Assembly (NCBI GenBank): GCA_012184525.1 | Contig: WOFQ01000045.1 | Location: forward strand, 186,001 to 250,000 | Length of the DNA: 64,000 bases | Reading direction: 5' to 3' | Source of the DNA: Xenoacremonium recifei | Lineage: Eukaryota; Ascomycota; Sordariomycetes; Hypocreales; Nectriaceae | Shown here: in pieces, positions 23,577 to 35,379 of the stretch | How the letters are laid out: each line of letters begins with the position of its first letter | Position numbering within the stretch: position 1 is the stretch's first letter | Notes under the pieces: generated by a model | Told to the model about the DNA's origin: nothing | Database searches by the model: none | What the model saw: only the letters and a program-made list of their open reading frames with translations | Translations under genes and position numbers: made by a program

Positions 23577-26500
23577 TGGAACTGGCCCGACCGTGAGATG
23601 TTGACTATGGAGACGGAGAGGACCAGGCCAAGTGTGGCGTTGGAGCCCTTCTTGGGTTATTGATATATAGTCTTTCTCTCAGCAGGGAAGGCCACTGACC
23701 ATGCTCAGCGCCGCTCCTTTTTGTAGTGCGTTGCAGACTGGGAGCTCATAGCTCAGAAAAGGGTCTCGCGAGTAGCACCACCAAGGAAGCGTCGACCGAG
23801 GATGCGGCAGCCTTGACGGGGAGCCAAGCAGCCTCGGTCCTTGATAAGGGACTGGTAGGGTGGTTTGAAGAGGGAACAAGGCAGCCGAAGGGCTCGCAAG
23901 AACAGTCGAAGAGGAATATCGGGAGCGTTCTAGCGCCTCGGGTTGGGAGTGTAGAGAGTAGACGAAGTAGAGGGGAGAAATGAGAACTCGGGGACGAAAA
24001 CAACAGTCGGGGAAAAACACGCTGCGACCGTCTGGATGAAGCGTGAAAGGTGTTCAGCAGGAGAAGAAAAAAGTAGAGGGTCGAAGCTGGGTGGAGGGTA
24101 ATGTTTTGTGAAGATTGAGGGGGTCGTGAAATGAAGTGGCAGATGTTGCGAGAGGAGGTTCTTTGTCTGAGTGGCCTCCGTGAATGACAATCAACCTAAG
24201 CATTCACCAACTCTCAGCCTGGCCCGCGGGTCCTAGACCGTTGAGGGAAAGAGCGACCCTGCACCGCGTGGGTAGTGAAGGAGACTTATCCCAAATAGGC
24301 AAGGCGTCATAGATCCCCAGCAGGGTCCAGTGAATGTACGGGCTAGATCACTGGAAATTGAAGCTTCTAGCGGAAGGAGCGAAGAAGGAAATTCGCAAAG
24401 AAGGCACGAAGAATGTAGTGAATATAAAATATATAAAATTGAACATCAAAGATTATGCCTTTTCTCCCGAGACTCAAGCAACTCGGGTCTCGAATCCATC
24501 TGTCTTGCTTATTTGCTTTCCACGCTTTGATTGCTCTGATGCATGCGGCCGATACTCCGCAGCTTGCGACCAAATCCTGCGGCTGCACTTTTCCATCACG
24601 CATACAGCCCCAGTCCCCCGGCTTCTGGAAACTTGGTCTCTGATAACCATTTGGTGATCTGGCGAAGTCCCATCTCGTTCTATCTCATGTGCCATGGGAT
24701 CAGAGTCATCTGTTCATTCATGACCCCTTTCGTCTGGCTTCCTATTCATGTATGAAAGCTTCCTGAGCTACGGAGTAGTTAGTCACATATACGACATGGA
24801 CCCGATTACGCACGCCGACTAGCGAGACTGTCGTGGCGATTGGGAGGTATCGACTGCCCTACGGTGGACCTTAGCCTCAAGCTGCCCCTGAAAGCAAATG
24901 GGGTTGGATAGCAAACAGTGCCCTCACTGCGATCTTCGATGGCAAACGTGATGCTTGCTGGTATTGGGATGTGTTGTTAAGATCTGACTGGCCAGTCTCA
25001 AAGATCGGTGAGGCAATCTTGGAGTAAGGCTTCACAAACAGCGGCTAGGAGCTGCAGCCACCCCGACTATGACGGTGGTTGTCATGGATCAGGATGTATG
25101 TTTCATGAAAGGAGATTTGAAGCTCGTTTTCCCACCTGCTTACCAGTCTATGGGGCAGATTAATGGCAGCAAAACATGTCGGGTGTGGCCAAGTTGTCGT
25201 ACGGAGACTGTTCTTCATGATCCGAGACATGTGACATGAGGCTCACATGGCAGACAAGGTGCCTGGACGCCGATCTAAAACAGACCAAGCAAGACACCAT
25301 AGCAGCTAGCTCGGTGGTCCTGCACGCGCAGCCGGAGAGGGGAGATCGCCTAGGAACGGCCAGCCAGTTCCATTGCCAGGATCTTCATCTCCACTGCTGA
25401 CGGTCCAAGCGTTCAGGGAGACGGTGGTCTTCCTTTTGGCTTCTACGGCATCTCCGTTCGCGTCTAAAGTGCCACCTTGTGTCATGTATCCAACGACTTC
25501 GTGAAAGGACCAGCTCGCAATGGGAGAAAGCTCGCGCATTCGCTACTGACGAGGAGTCGATGACAGGATGAGTCCGTGCAGGTCCGGAATTCGACCAATG
25601 CAGCCATCCGACGGACAAGAGCCATCTGGCCAGCTGCCTCTCGAGGATGCGTGTTGTGATACCTTCATAGGGGCGTCATGGTGCATCCAGACCCGACATT
25701 TTGTTCGGACGATACTCGAATACATGACCGTCATGGCCTGATCATTTTGGCCCTCCAAGATTATGACTGGGCTTGGGTCATGGTGTTCGACTCGGAATGT
25801 TTACCAGTCTGTGGGATGCCCTGGCTGAATCGTAAACTCTTTTGTGCCGATGCCTCTTCCCCTCGCTCGGCCCTTCTCCCGCTTCTTCTACCGTTGCGTC
25901 ACCTAAGCTTGCTGACGACTTTCGATTCTGGCTCCCGCTGGCGTGCTGCCTCTTCCTCAACCTCCTTTTTTCCCTTCCCCCAACGCCACCTCGTTTTGCC
26001 TCCCCTTTCCCTGTAGACTACATGTACGTTTACCTGCATCTTCACGCTCATTCGACGCTCGTTCCTGAAGCAATTCCCCAGTGTCGACAGACATGACGGC
26101 CAAAAATAGCCCCATTACAAGCGGCAAGCCTTCGTCTGGTTCCTGGAGAGGCTTTTGAGTTTCTCCCAGTGCTGGCTAAAAGCCTCTAAATGGACGCCCC
26201 TCGACATCTACCGAGACCTCTTTGACTCGCACCCTTTCAAACCTTTTTTTCTTTCTTTTTTCCTGCATCAAATCTTGCTCTGGGCTCGTCCCTCTTTTGC
26301 ATCAGACATCGATCGTAAAACGCGCCTCAAACCGGCTATTTCTGTCCTCAAGGTACGCTGCTGTTCTTTCAGTCTCTTGCTCGTCGCAGCAGAGCATGAT
26401 ATTGGCACAGAGCAACATTCAAATACCCACTGCTCTACCCCTGCTTTGCGGCTAGCGCTGTCAACTCAACACTTTCTCCCTGCAAGAATCCCGACATTCC

Positions 26501-27288
26501 CCTGTCTACATTCGCTCACCCCTGTGCATTTCTCCCGACGTCGCTCTCATCATTGACACGATACTCACCAACCGCCGCCAATCGCAGGAGTCCACGCCTT
26601 TCTATCGACTGTTTCCGGCCACGACCCGCGACGGCCTCCGCGACGGCCTCTCCCCTGGTCTCCCGCCTCAGTGGCTCCAACGGATGCGGCGTGGCCAGCT
26701 CCACTAGCTGCCCTCTAACTGCTTTGTTTTCTCCATCACGCAGGCACCGTTACAGCGCACCACCGCCTGCGGCCAGGGCCCTGCGACCACGCACCACAGC
26801 GGATTTCTGGTGGACTAGGTCCAGCTCCGGTCCCACCCCAGCCAAACCAAACCAGGCCAGGCCCAGCCCAGCCTCGACCTGATCCCGTCCTGGCCATCGA
26901 ACCTCGCTCCCTCCCTTCATCCCATCCCGTCCAGCCATCGTCCCGCATCACCACCCTCAATCACCTCCAGCTCCCCTCCTCGAGCCCGAGCCTGCCCGCG
27001 AATACGGCTGCCACACCTGGCTCGGCGGATGGCGCCTGTCCAGCTCGCGCAGGATCCTGATCTGGCTTCTCACCTGGCTCTCCCTCCCGTTGCTCCAGCC
27101 CCCCGAGCGACTGTCTCACTGGGAGTCGCCCGTTTTTGCTATCGCTCGCCATAGCACCTCCGTTCGCCATCGCCGTCGGCCGCGGTATTCCCTGGTCTCG
27201 CCCGTGCCCTGTCTCAGCGAGCCTCAATATTTTTTTTATCCTCTCACCCTTCGCAAACCACCGACTGCGCACGTCGCAATAGCCCAAG
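23577..27288. other. Divergent upstream region, MIZ / Boi genes
   Basis: About 3.7 kb between two divergent starts. The right 1.2 kb is pyrimidine-rich (ctttttttctttctttttt near 26246), typical of a fungal leader/core promoter for the Boi-like gene. No frame shows a domain or convincing splicing. I see no tRNA, repeat or transposon remnant. Confidence 0.5.
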
Positions 27289-30238
27289 ATGGCCTCCCGA
27301 GGCTCTAACGAGCGGCCCGACGCTGGCGATATCTTGATGGTGATACGTGAGTCGACCCGCTGAAGATCCTTCCTTCATCCATTCCTTGTCTCGCCCTCAA
27401 CCGCCCTGTCGCGGCAATCGCACCACTGTTCTGACACCGAATCTATGTAGATGATTTCCAGGCGCGAAGCTCTGATGAATTGAGCCTGGCCAAAGGCGAT
27501 CGAGTCGAACTCATTGAACGAGATGACGAGTTTGGTGACGGATGGTTTTTGGGTCGCCACCTCATCAACAATAATACTGGTCTCTTCCCTGAAGGTCCGT
27601 CCATCCACAACCACATGATGCCTCGTCGCCATCTAATCATTACGCAGTCTACACTCGACCAGCTCCCAAGAATATCCCAATCAGCACGTTCGCGGCTTCG
27701 AAGCCCCTCGCCCCTCTTCATGAAGTCGCCCAGGAGTCCAAGGTTCTTGGAAACGCCGATGCCGTCCCCAGTCTCGATACTGCGCCCCCATCATCGCCCC
27801 CGACCGCGTCACAACCGAACGATACTCCCGTTACTCTACCCTTGAATTCGGTCAAATCTGATTCGGCGCTCGTGTCAAGTAATGCGACCAATGGCTCTCC
27901 GTTGGCATCTCTAACGCAGCTTAACGCTAGCCAAGATAACCATGTTCTCAACGAGACGCTGAATGTTATTGACGAGCACATTACTGATCTCCGGTCCCCT
28001 TCCAGCAATGGCGGTCTTAGAACGACGGCGACGGATTCTGGTAGCGAGTATAGCAGCAATGTCCTCGACCGTACGTCGTACATCCAGGGTGAAGAGACTG
28101 ATGAAGAGGAGGAAGGATGCCACACTCGTGCCGAAGTCGAACTATGGTCCTCCGATGCAGTTGCTGAATACCTTTTCACATCTGGAGTGGAGAAGCACCA
28201 CTGCGAAGTCTTCCGAGACCAAGAAATTACAGGAGAGGTGCTTCTCGGGATGGACCAGAGCTCTTTGTTTATCAAGGCATTCGACCTCGGTTCTGTTGGA
28301 CGAAGACTGAAGACGTGGCACAAGATCAAGGCGCTTCAAGATGAGGTCAACCAAGGACTCGAAACCCGGCGGGCAACTCAAAATTACACTGCCGAAGATC
28401 CTGGCCGAGTTAGGAGTCGGACGAACACCCTAACCAACCGGCCGACATCGATCTCGACCAGACGCCTCTCCTTGTCCCAAACACCAAAGGCATCTCCGAC
28501 TTCCCTCACGACTCCCATGTCACCCAAGTTCGGCCAAGAGACTCCGACTCATATCAAGCGACCATCCGCCGCTTCGATTCGAGAACTGAACCACTCGCGC
28601 CGTCATTCCTCGACAGGTGCTCCGATCGGAAGCCCAGTACCTAAGCTGTCTAGCTCGGGCACATTCCCTACGGAAGCAGCTCACAAGAAGCAACCTTCAT
28701 TCGATCGCAACTGGACTCTTGGCAGTGCCTTTTCACAAAGCTCTCCACGACCGCTCTCCTCCACTGGCCTTCAAGACTTTTTGAGCCCTCCCGGAGCCGA
28801 TGATTCAGCCGTAGATCTAGATCGGGGTTACTTCTCTGGAACCGAAGTCGATGGACGGAGACGCAACGTGCTTAGGAAGCGCGATAGTGGCGCCCACTCG
28901 AGGAAGTCCAGCTACACCGAGGAGCAGCGGGTTCGCAGCGCTACTACTATTTCCAGGCATTCGAGGTTTGGAAGTATGAGCTCGGTGAACGAAGGAGGTC
29001 TGTCTCCAGCAGCTCAGAAATACTATGGTGTGCAGGGGGTTCCTCACCGAAGAACAGCTTCTACGACCACGACTGAATCCATCCGAAACATGCCTCCAGC
29101 AGGCGATAAGCCGTCCCCTACCGTTACGAAGCTTGACGCAGCGCCTGGGAAGTCTCGAACTACGTCACCCGCTAAGCACCAAGGTTTCAACTCCGACTGG
29201 CTTGCGGCTGTGGTCAACAAGCCAATTTCTATCGCCGGAAGTGGTATGCGTGCTATTTCAGACAATCTGAGTATCGATCGCGGCAAGGTCGTTACACCCC
29301 CGGTCGACTCGCCGCAGAAGGAAGTAGTGGTTGAATCGCCCGCACGAACAGGTTCTACTACGCCCTCGGGTGGTCCTAGTTTTGATCTCGACTCCCCCGA
29401 TGCCGCGAAGAGTCCCAGCACTGCGACAACCCAAAGCAAAAACAGTCGCAAGAAGGGAAAGAAAGAAACCTCTGCATACACTCGTGGTCTTCTCAAGGTG
29501 ACCCCGAAGGAAGCCATGAAGGATGCGGATTACAGTGGATGGATGAAGAAGAAGAGCTCGAATCTCATGACTACTTGGAAGCCCCGGTTGTTCGTCCTGA
29601 AGGGACGAAGACTGGCCTACTATTACTCCGAAGATGATGAGCAAGAGAAGGGTCTCATTGACATCTCGTTCCACCGAGTGCTCCCAGCAGACAACGAGAA
29701 GCTTACTGGCTTGCATGCTACCTTGACTAGCGTAGTCGGAGGGCAAGCCATGCCAACAAACGCTGACGAGGAGCTCGAGAAAGGAGATGATTCAGTGTTT
29801 ATCTTCAAACTTGTGCCCCCGAGGGCAGGTCTCTCGAGAGCCGTCAACTTCACCAAGCCGACAGTCCACTACTTCGCCGTCCCGAATCTTAAACAGGGGC
29901 GTCTCTGGATGGCGGCTCTTATGAAAGCTACCATCGACCGCGATGACACGAAGCCCATCACCACCACCTACCAGCAGAAGACCATCTCCCTCGCCAAGGC
30001 GAAGCAGATGCGTCACCGGCCGCCTGCCCTCATGAACCTCGACGAAGCGACCGAGGAGCCGATCCCGCCAACCGAACGGAAGGACTCCAACGGCCTGGGC
30101 ATCTCCTTCGACGAGGCAGATAGCGGCGTCTCGGGGATGGACAAGCTTGCTGGCCAGCAGATCGAGAGCGCCAAGCTGAGTGTGGATTTCAGTGGTGACA
30201 AGGAGGAGACCGCCGCGACGCCGCCGCAGAGTGCATAG
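27289..30238 (+). CDS. BOI2: Boi1/Boi2-like polarity protein (SH3-SAM-PH)
   Basis: Exons are 27289..27346, 27451..27594 and 27648..30238 (930 aa). Intron 1 (104 nt) joins GDILMVI to HDFQARSSDEL. Intron 2 (53 nt, donor gtccgt) joins GLFPE to VYTRPAP. Domains in order: SH3 at about 17-72 (ELSLAKGD, GDGWFLGRH, GLFPEVY); a SAM domain at about 230-300 (VELWSSDAVAEYL.., LLGMDQSSLF, KTWHKIKAL); a long Ser/Thr/Pro-rich linker with many Arg-x-x-Ser sites; a PH domain at about 695-835 (YSGWMKKKSS, WKPRLFVLKGRRLAYYY, GRLWMAALMKA). This order is diagnostic of Boi1/Boi2, which bind Bem1, Cdc42 and phospholipids and act with the exocyst at growth sites. In a filamentous fungus a hyphal-tip role is expected (inference). 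Confidence 0.92.
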
Positions 30239-31047
30239 GCAGCATGGCGCGGCAGATTCAAGCGGGCAACTCACATCGAAGAGTAATCATGGATACGATA
30301 TACCCACGACAGTACGATGACGCAGACGACGAGCGTCAAGCTCCCTCATCTTGACAAGCTGTTTCTTCACATTTCCCAACCCTTCATATATACCCTTTAC
30401 CATTTCCACGAGGACGTACGTCGACATCAGTCATGACGATTCGCATCTCCTCCTTTTCATTTTTATCCACTCTTCCCTTTTCTCGACAGCATGGAGTGCA
30501 GGTATCTGGGGTCCAGGGGGTTTCTCTGGTATCTTTGAGTGATGGTTCGGATATAATCACATAGCGTCTTTTCCTCCTTTTTTTTTCTCTATCTAACGAC
30601 ATGTGAGATGCGGCGGGAGGGACGAGGGCAAGGACCGGCGGGTTCTGTTGACCAGAACAAAAGTCTAGCTAGGAGGACGACGGAAACGAAGGATGATGGT
30701 TTACGTGTATTTTGCTGCATTAGATGGGGAATGGAGAGCTTTCTAGAGGAGTGCAAAGGTCATGACCTGTATGGATTCGTTGATTCATTTCCCTTGAGCT
30801 ATGATACTGCGATAACATCGCCCCTGTAGCAATCCATATGCAGCAAGGACTCTGCTCTAGCTATTATTTTGGCAACATCCTAGCCGTTCCAATAATCTAA
30901 AACCTCATCCCTGTCATCTTCAAAGCATGCATATCCCTAGGTATATAACCATTACCCCTCGTAGCTCATAACCCTACTCCATGACCCCTCAGGGCCCCAA
31001 AAGCTTAAAAAGCTATCAATACGCCAATTCGCCTAAAACCTGCCTCG
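30239..31047. other. Convergent 3' region between Boi-like and Fhl1-like genes
   Basis: About 0.8 kb holding the 3' UTRs of two converging genes. No coding frame is convincing. Confidence 0.55.
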
Positions 31048-34000
31048 CTAAGCACTCGCCGAGGCCCCCTTAGGGTAGTCGGGCGAGTCCGGCAGGATCT
31101 GGTTCATGCCGGTCAGAAGCTGCCGGATGGACTTCATGAGACTCTGCTCCACGCCCTCCAGGTCCGAGGGCGGGGGAACGATGCTGGCTCGCGCAAGGCC
31201 GAGCACACGATCGATGGACGATAGCGCCACCATCTCCGCCTTGGCTTCTCCGAGGCGAGACTTGAGGGCTTTGACTGAGGCCTCTTTGAGCCCGACCAAG
31301 GATTGGAGCACCTTAGGCTCGAAGACGGAGGCCTTGGTGTCGGGGGTTTGTGAGCCGCCGGGTGTTGGGCTCTGGGATTTGCCAACGCCCTCGATGAGCT
31401 GGCTGAGACCTTTCATGCAAATCTCCTCCATCTTTTCGTTCTCCGTGGCCTCCTTCTTGAGACCCATGCATCGGTTGACGGCGGACATGACCACGGCCTG
31501 GGCTTGTGGGTGACTGGCCTTGGTGAGGTTTTCGATCAAACCATCCTTCAACTTGACAACAGCCTGGAGGGTCCTTGGATCGATGACCGGTCGCGACGGT
31601 GTGGCAGCAGGAGCCGGTGTAGCGGCAGCAGGTGGTTTCGGCGGCGACGCGGCATGTGGTGTTGCCGGAGCTGGACCTGGCATTGCCGGACTGACTCCCG
31701 GTGCCATTGCTGGAGAAGGCTGATGCGGCATTCCAGGAGTCGGGGGCTTGACATCTTCGGCCTTGACAGGAATATGTGCTGGAGGCGGTGGACGCGAGGC
31801 ATAAGGCGAACTGTAGCTTGCCGGTTGTGGTCCCCCAAGTTGCGGCCGAGCTGGAGCTGGCGGAGGCCCATAGCCTGGCAGCTGAGCTGGTGCAGGAGGT
31901 TGGGATGCCACGGGTTGGCCAGGCTGCACAGGAGCAGGGGGTGAGGTGGAAGCACCGTACGGTTGAATAGGAGGCGGTGGTGGCTGTGCCTGCTGTGGGT
32001 TGTATCCAGGAACTGGGTATCCTGGCGCTGCTTGGGCCGGCGGGTAAGGAGCCATATGCTGCTGAGCCGCATTGTAGGGATATTGGTAATGGCCGTAAGC
32101 CTGAGCTGTCATGCTTCTATCAGGTGAAGATGCCTTGCGCTTCTTGCCGGCATCCAACTCAACACCAGGAACACGAGACCACAAGTTGGTAGATTCGTCT
32201 TTGCGGAAGGCATCGTTCCCGATGAGATTGTGTCGCACGCTGCTCTCCCATCCTTTGGTCTCGGTGTGAAAATAAAACCAGGGGTATCGTTCGGTGATTC
32301 TCTTGTAAATTTGCTTGAGAGTGTAGCCTTCGGGCGGGCCAGCTGTGAGTGTTTCGTCAATGAGAACACCATAGTTCTTGTTAGGCTTCTGCAACTGTTC
32401 CTCGGTGTAATCCTCGATGTTGAGCTGCAATGGGGGTGACTTCGGCCTAGCCTTCTTGTCCTTCTTCTCGCGGGCACGTCTCTCGGCGTCTGAGCCTTCG
32501 GCTCCATCTTCCTTGGGTTTTCGCGGTTTGTACTTCCGCTTCTCAGGCCTCTCCTCACCTTCGGGTAGAGGATGTTTCCTCGGTCTTCCAACCTTCCTCT
32601 TGATAGGAGGCTCTGCTGGGGGCGCCTGTGGCAACGTCTTTCGGGCCATCTCCTGTTGCTGTTTCTTAAGCAACCTCTGCTCTCTCTTGGACATGATTCC
32701 ATTTTTGGGAGGTCTGCCCGGGCCTCTCTTCTTGGGTATCTGTGGCATTAGGTGTTGGAGCTCTTCCGGTATAGCCTCATGCTGCGTTCCAACGATAGTA
32801 GGCTCTGCAACAGCCTTCTCCGGCTCCTGTTCGGGCTCTTCTCTCTCAGCCTGCTCTGGCTCAGCTTCTTCTTCTTCCTCGCCAAAGTCGGACAACTCCG
32901 GTGGGCTTGCAAGTTCAGAGAGGTCATCACTAGTGTCCTGAACCTCCCCGTTCCCGTGGGCGGACTCGAAGTCGAAGCTCATTTCCTTGCCACCATGCGA
33001 GCGCTTCTTAGACACCTTAGCAGGGGCAGATGCTTCTTCTTCGGCCTCAGCACCGGTCCGACCTGGCTTAACACCATTGATGACGAAGCGAAAGTCAACA
33101 TCCTTGATCTGTAGTCGATCATTACTCCTCAGAACAACTTTGCCGCTTTTGTGATGCACGTCCTCGCAGAAGAAGCCGTTTTTGTGAAGTGGTATTGCCT
33201 CGAACACGCCCTCGGCCTGGTTGTACTGAATCTTCAAGTGTTCTCGGGAAATGGCCTTGGTCTTGCTTGCAATATTGGGTCCCGGCGAGTGAATACCCAG
33301 GAATGCAACGTGCCATGGGGATGGTCTCAGTCGAGCCAGGTCGAGCATCGCGGCTCCGGGAGTATGTGAAACATACTGCCGGTTTGACACCATGTTTTCC
33401 TGCGCTTCGTTGAGTTCGTGCTGAGATGAACCATTGGTGCTCGTCTTCCGTCTCTTCGCAGACCGGCCGTTTTCTTCGCTGCCTTCCGATTCTGGTCCCA
33501 GCATGCCACCCTCCTCACTGACATAAGATTTGCTAAATCTGGTTCGTGTCTCTTTGATCTCCGGCGGCGGTAGGCCTTTGCTCTCGTTTTCCTCCTTCTG
33601 GCGCTGATACTCTTCTTCGCGCTTTTCGTCTCGTCGCGCCTGTACCAAAGCTCGCTGATCGCGTCCAATGATGACCGAGTAAGTCGTCATCTGGAAGACA
33701 CTGTCGGCGAATTCGATGCGCGCAAAGGCCTCAAGGCTCTTCTCGGGGTTATTTTCCGAGTGTGTAGGATGGACCATGGCCTCCATGGCCACGGGCATGT
33801 GGTCGGGAAGGGTGACTTGTGAGGGGGTGACTATCGAAGGGGGGTGCATGGAATTGGGTCGGGAATTGGGCCGTTGGGCGAGGCTGGCGAGCAGCATCAT
33901 GTAGGCTCGCGAATCGAGGTTTGCAATATTCGCAGGGGTATAGGGTGTCGAAGGAGCAAAGTTCTGGGTCCCCATCATATCCATGTTGTCGGGAGCGCGT

Positions 34001-34518
34001 TGTTGCACTGGTGTTGTAAGATGTGATTGCATGACTGCGAAGTCGAGGGGTTGCATAGGAGCATCTGTCATTGGATGATCCATGTCCTGGGGTTGAGTCG
34101 CGTCTAGAGTCTGCGCATCTGCGACTGCTTGCATGGGTTGGTAGAAAGGGTCTTCGAGGCCTGCAGTCAGGGTGTTCGGATTGTTGAGAGCAATGCCGTT
34201 TGGATTCGAGGGAGGTGTCGATGGCGCAGGATGCATGAAAGGGTCTCCTGCAGTCCGCGGCTGAGGAGTAGAAGGGATAGGCCCGGCTGCCGATGTCGCA
34301 TCGGCGGCGCCTGCTGCCATTGCAGCTGTAGCAGTTGATGGCGATGGCTCGGCGGGAGGAGGCGGCGGCGGAGGCGGGAGTTCTGCTGAGGCCGGGGCGG
34401 GAGCGGCCGTATCGTCAGCTGGTTCGGCTGCGGCTGGAGGAGGAGCAGCGGGCGGTTCGGGCGGCGCAGGGCTGGCAAGGGCCTCTGGGCCATTCTGGCC
34501 GCCGCTGGACGAAGTCAT
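31048..34518 (-). CDS. FHL1: Fhl1-like FHA-forkhead transcription factor
   Basis: A single exon of 1156 aa. The N-terminus (1-240) is Pro/Ala/Gln-rich. The FHA domain spans about 265-485 (FADSVFQMTTYSVIIGRDQ, then ISREHLKIQYN and NDRLQIKDVDFRFVINGV), interrupted by a ~100-residue insert carrying a basic SAKRRKTS signal. Two AT-hook-like GRP cores follow (KKRGPGRPPKNG near 598, KRKVGRPRKHP near 642). The forkhead domain is at about 708-790 (YTLKQIYKRITERYPWFYF, GWESSVRHNLIGNDAFRKD). The C-terminus is Pro/Gln/Ala-rich with a helical ~150-residue end. FHA before forkhead occurs in both Fkh1/2 and Fhl1; the divergent FH core and split FHA favour Fhl1, the ribosomal-protein gene regulator that recruits Ifh1. 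Fkh-type cannot be fully excluded. Confidence 0.82.
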   Translation of the reverse strand: MTSSSGGQNGPEALASPAPPEPPAAPPPAAAEPADDTAAPAPASAELPPPPPPPPAEPSPSTATAAMAAGAADATSAAGPIPSTPQPRTAGDPFMHPAPSTPPSNPNGIALNNPNTLTAGLEDPFYQPMQAVADAQTLDATQPQDMDHPMTDAPMQPLDFAVMQSHLTTPVQQRAPDNMDMMGTQNFAPSTPYTPANIANLDSRAYMMLLASLAQRPNSRPNSMHPPSIVTPSQVTLPDHMPVAMEAMVHPTHSENNPEKSLEAFARIEFADSVFQMTTYSVIIGRDQRALVQARRDEKREEEYQRQKEENESKGLPPPEIKETRTRFSKSYVSEEGGMLGPESEGSEENGRSAKRRKTSTNGSSQHELNEAQENMVSNRQYVSHTPGAAMLDLARLRPSPWHVAFLGIHSPGPNIASKTKAISREHLKIQYNQAEGVFEAIPLHKNGFFCEDVHHKSGKVVLRSNDRLQIKDVDFRFVINGVKPGRTGAEAEEEASAPAKVSKKRSHGGKEMSFDFESAHGNGEVQDTSDDLSELASPPELSDFGEEEEEAEPEQAEREEPEQEPEKAVAEPTIVGTQHEAIPEELQHLMPQIPKKRGPGRPPKNGIMSKREQRLLKKQQQEMARKTLPQAPPAEPPIKRKVGRPRKHPLPEGEERPEKRKYKPRKPKEDGAEGSDAERRAREKKDKKARPKSPPLQLNIEDYTEEQLQKPNKNYGVLIDETLTAGPPEGYTLKQIYKRITERYPWFYFHTETKGWESSVRHNLIGNDAFRKDESTNLWSRVPGVELDAGKKRKASSPDRSMTAQAYGHYQYPYNAAQQHMAPYPPAQAAPGYPVPGYNPQQAQPPPPPIQPYGASTSPPAPVQPGQPVASQPPAPAQLPGYGPPPAPARPQLGGPQPASYSSPYASRPPPPAHIPVKAEDVKPPTPGMPHQPSPAMAPGVSPAMPGPAPATPHAASPPKPPAAATPAPAATPSRPVIDPRTLQAVVKLKDGLIENLTKASHPQAQAVVMSAVNRCMGLKKEATENEKMEEICMKGLSQLIEGVGKSQSPTPGGSQTPDTKASVFEPKVLQSLVGLKEASVKALKSRLGEAKAEMVALSSIDRVLGLARASIVPPPSDLEGVEQSLMKSIRQLLTGMNQILPDSPDYPKGASASA

Positions 34519-35379
34519 CGCTGCTGCGGCGTTCGCGACAGCTCCTTCGTCGGGGGATTGGCGGGAGCGCGTTGGGCGGGAGCAAACAAACGCTTTGGGC
34601 GAAAAGAAAATAAGTGAGGCTTGGGAGCCGGCCAGGCTCGCACTCTACGTACCTTTTGGCCGCGATGCCGGGAGGGATGGCGGGCGGTGATTGGCTGGGA
34701 GCGCGCCTTCCTGGCCATGCGATGGGGGGATGTGAGGAGGGAAAGAGCCGCTAGCTGTCGCTCTTGCCCGACTGGTGGTAGCGTCCGGCAGCCGATGTTT
34801 GGCTTCCCCGCGTCAGACTCGAGATACGACCATAAATTGAAGGCAGGCACCTCTGACAGTGGCAGATGCCGCAGCTTCCCAGATTTACGAGCGCACGACT
34901 TGGGCGCACAGAAGAGAGTGGAGGGAAGTGGGGGAATGGAGGGAAGAAAGTTAGGTAGGAGTGGGATGCAGCAATAAGGAAGGTAAGGTAGGTAAGCAAG
35001 GTCACGAAGTGACTGAACTCATCAGCAGGTGCACCTTTTGGACATCTGCTGCTTTGGTCGTCAGCTCTCCATTCACCTTCACTTCACCTCCGTCGTAGAA
35101 CACAATGGAACAGTTTGTCAATTGCGGGTAGCTTTGCTGCAGTTCGTGTGATTCACTGCTCTATCGCGAAGACAAGAATCACAACGGCGGCATGAGTAAT
35201 AGGTTTTGTGGTATTGGCGTTTAACAACGTGGCGCTTTCCGCCTGACACATCTCATCATCGATGACCATTATTAACGGGGCCAGGTCTATGGTTAAATAT
35301 ACTTAGCCTCGAGAAAGTCGTCAACCTGATTTGAAAGGCTCAAAATAAGAGAGTAATTCGATCGCTATGCGGTGACAGG
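34519..35379. other. Intergenic: Fhl1-like promoter and MOT1 gene 3' flank
   Basis: About 0.86 kb between two minus-strand genes. It contains the Fhl1-like gene promoter and leader. Frames here (such as 34621..34977) have no recognisable content. Confidence 0.5.
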
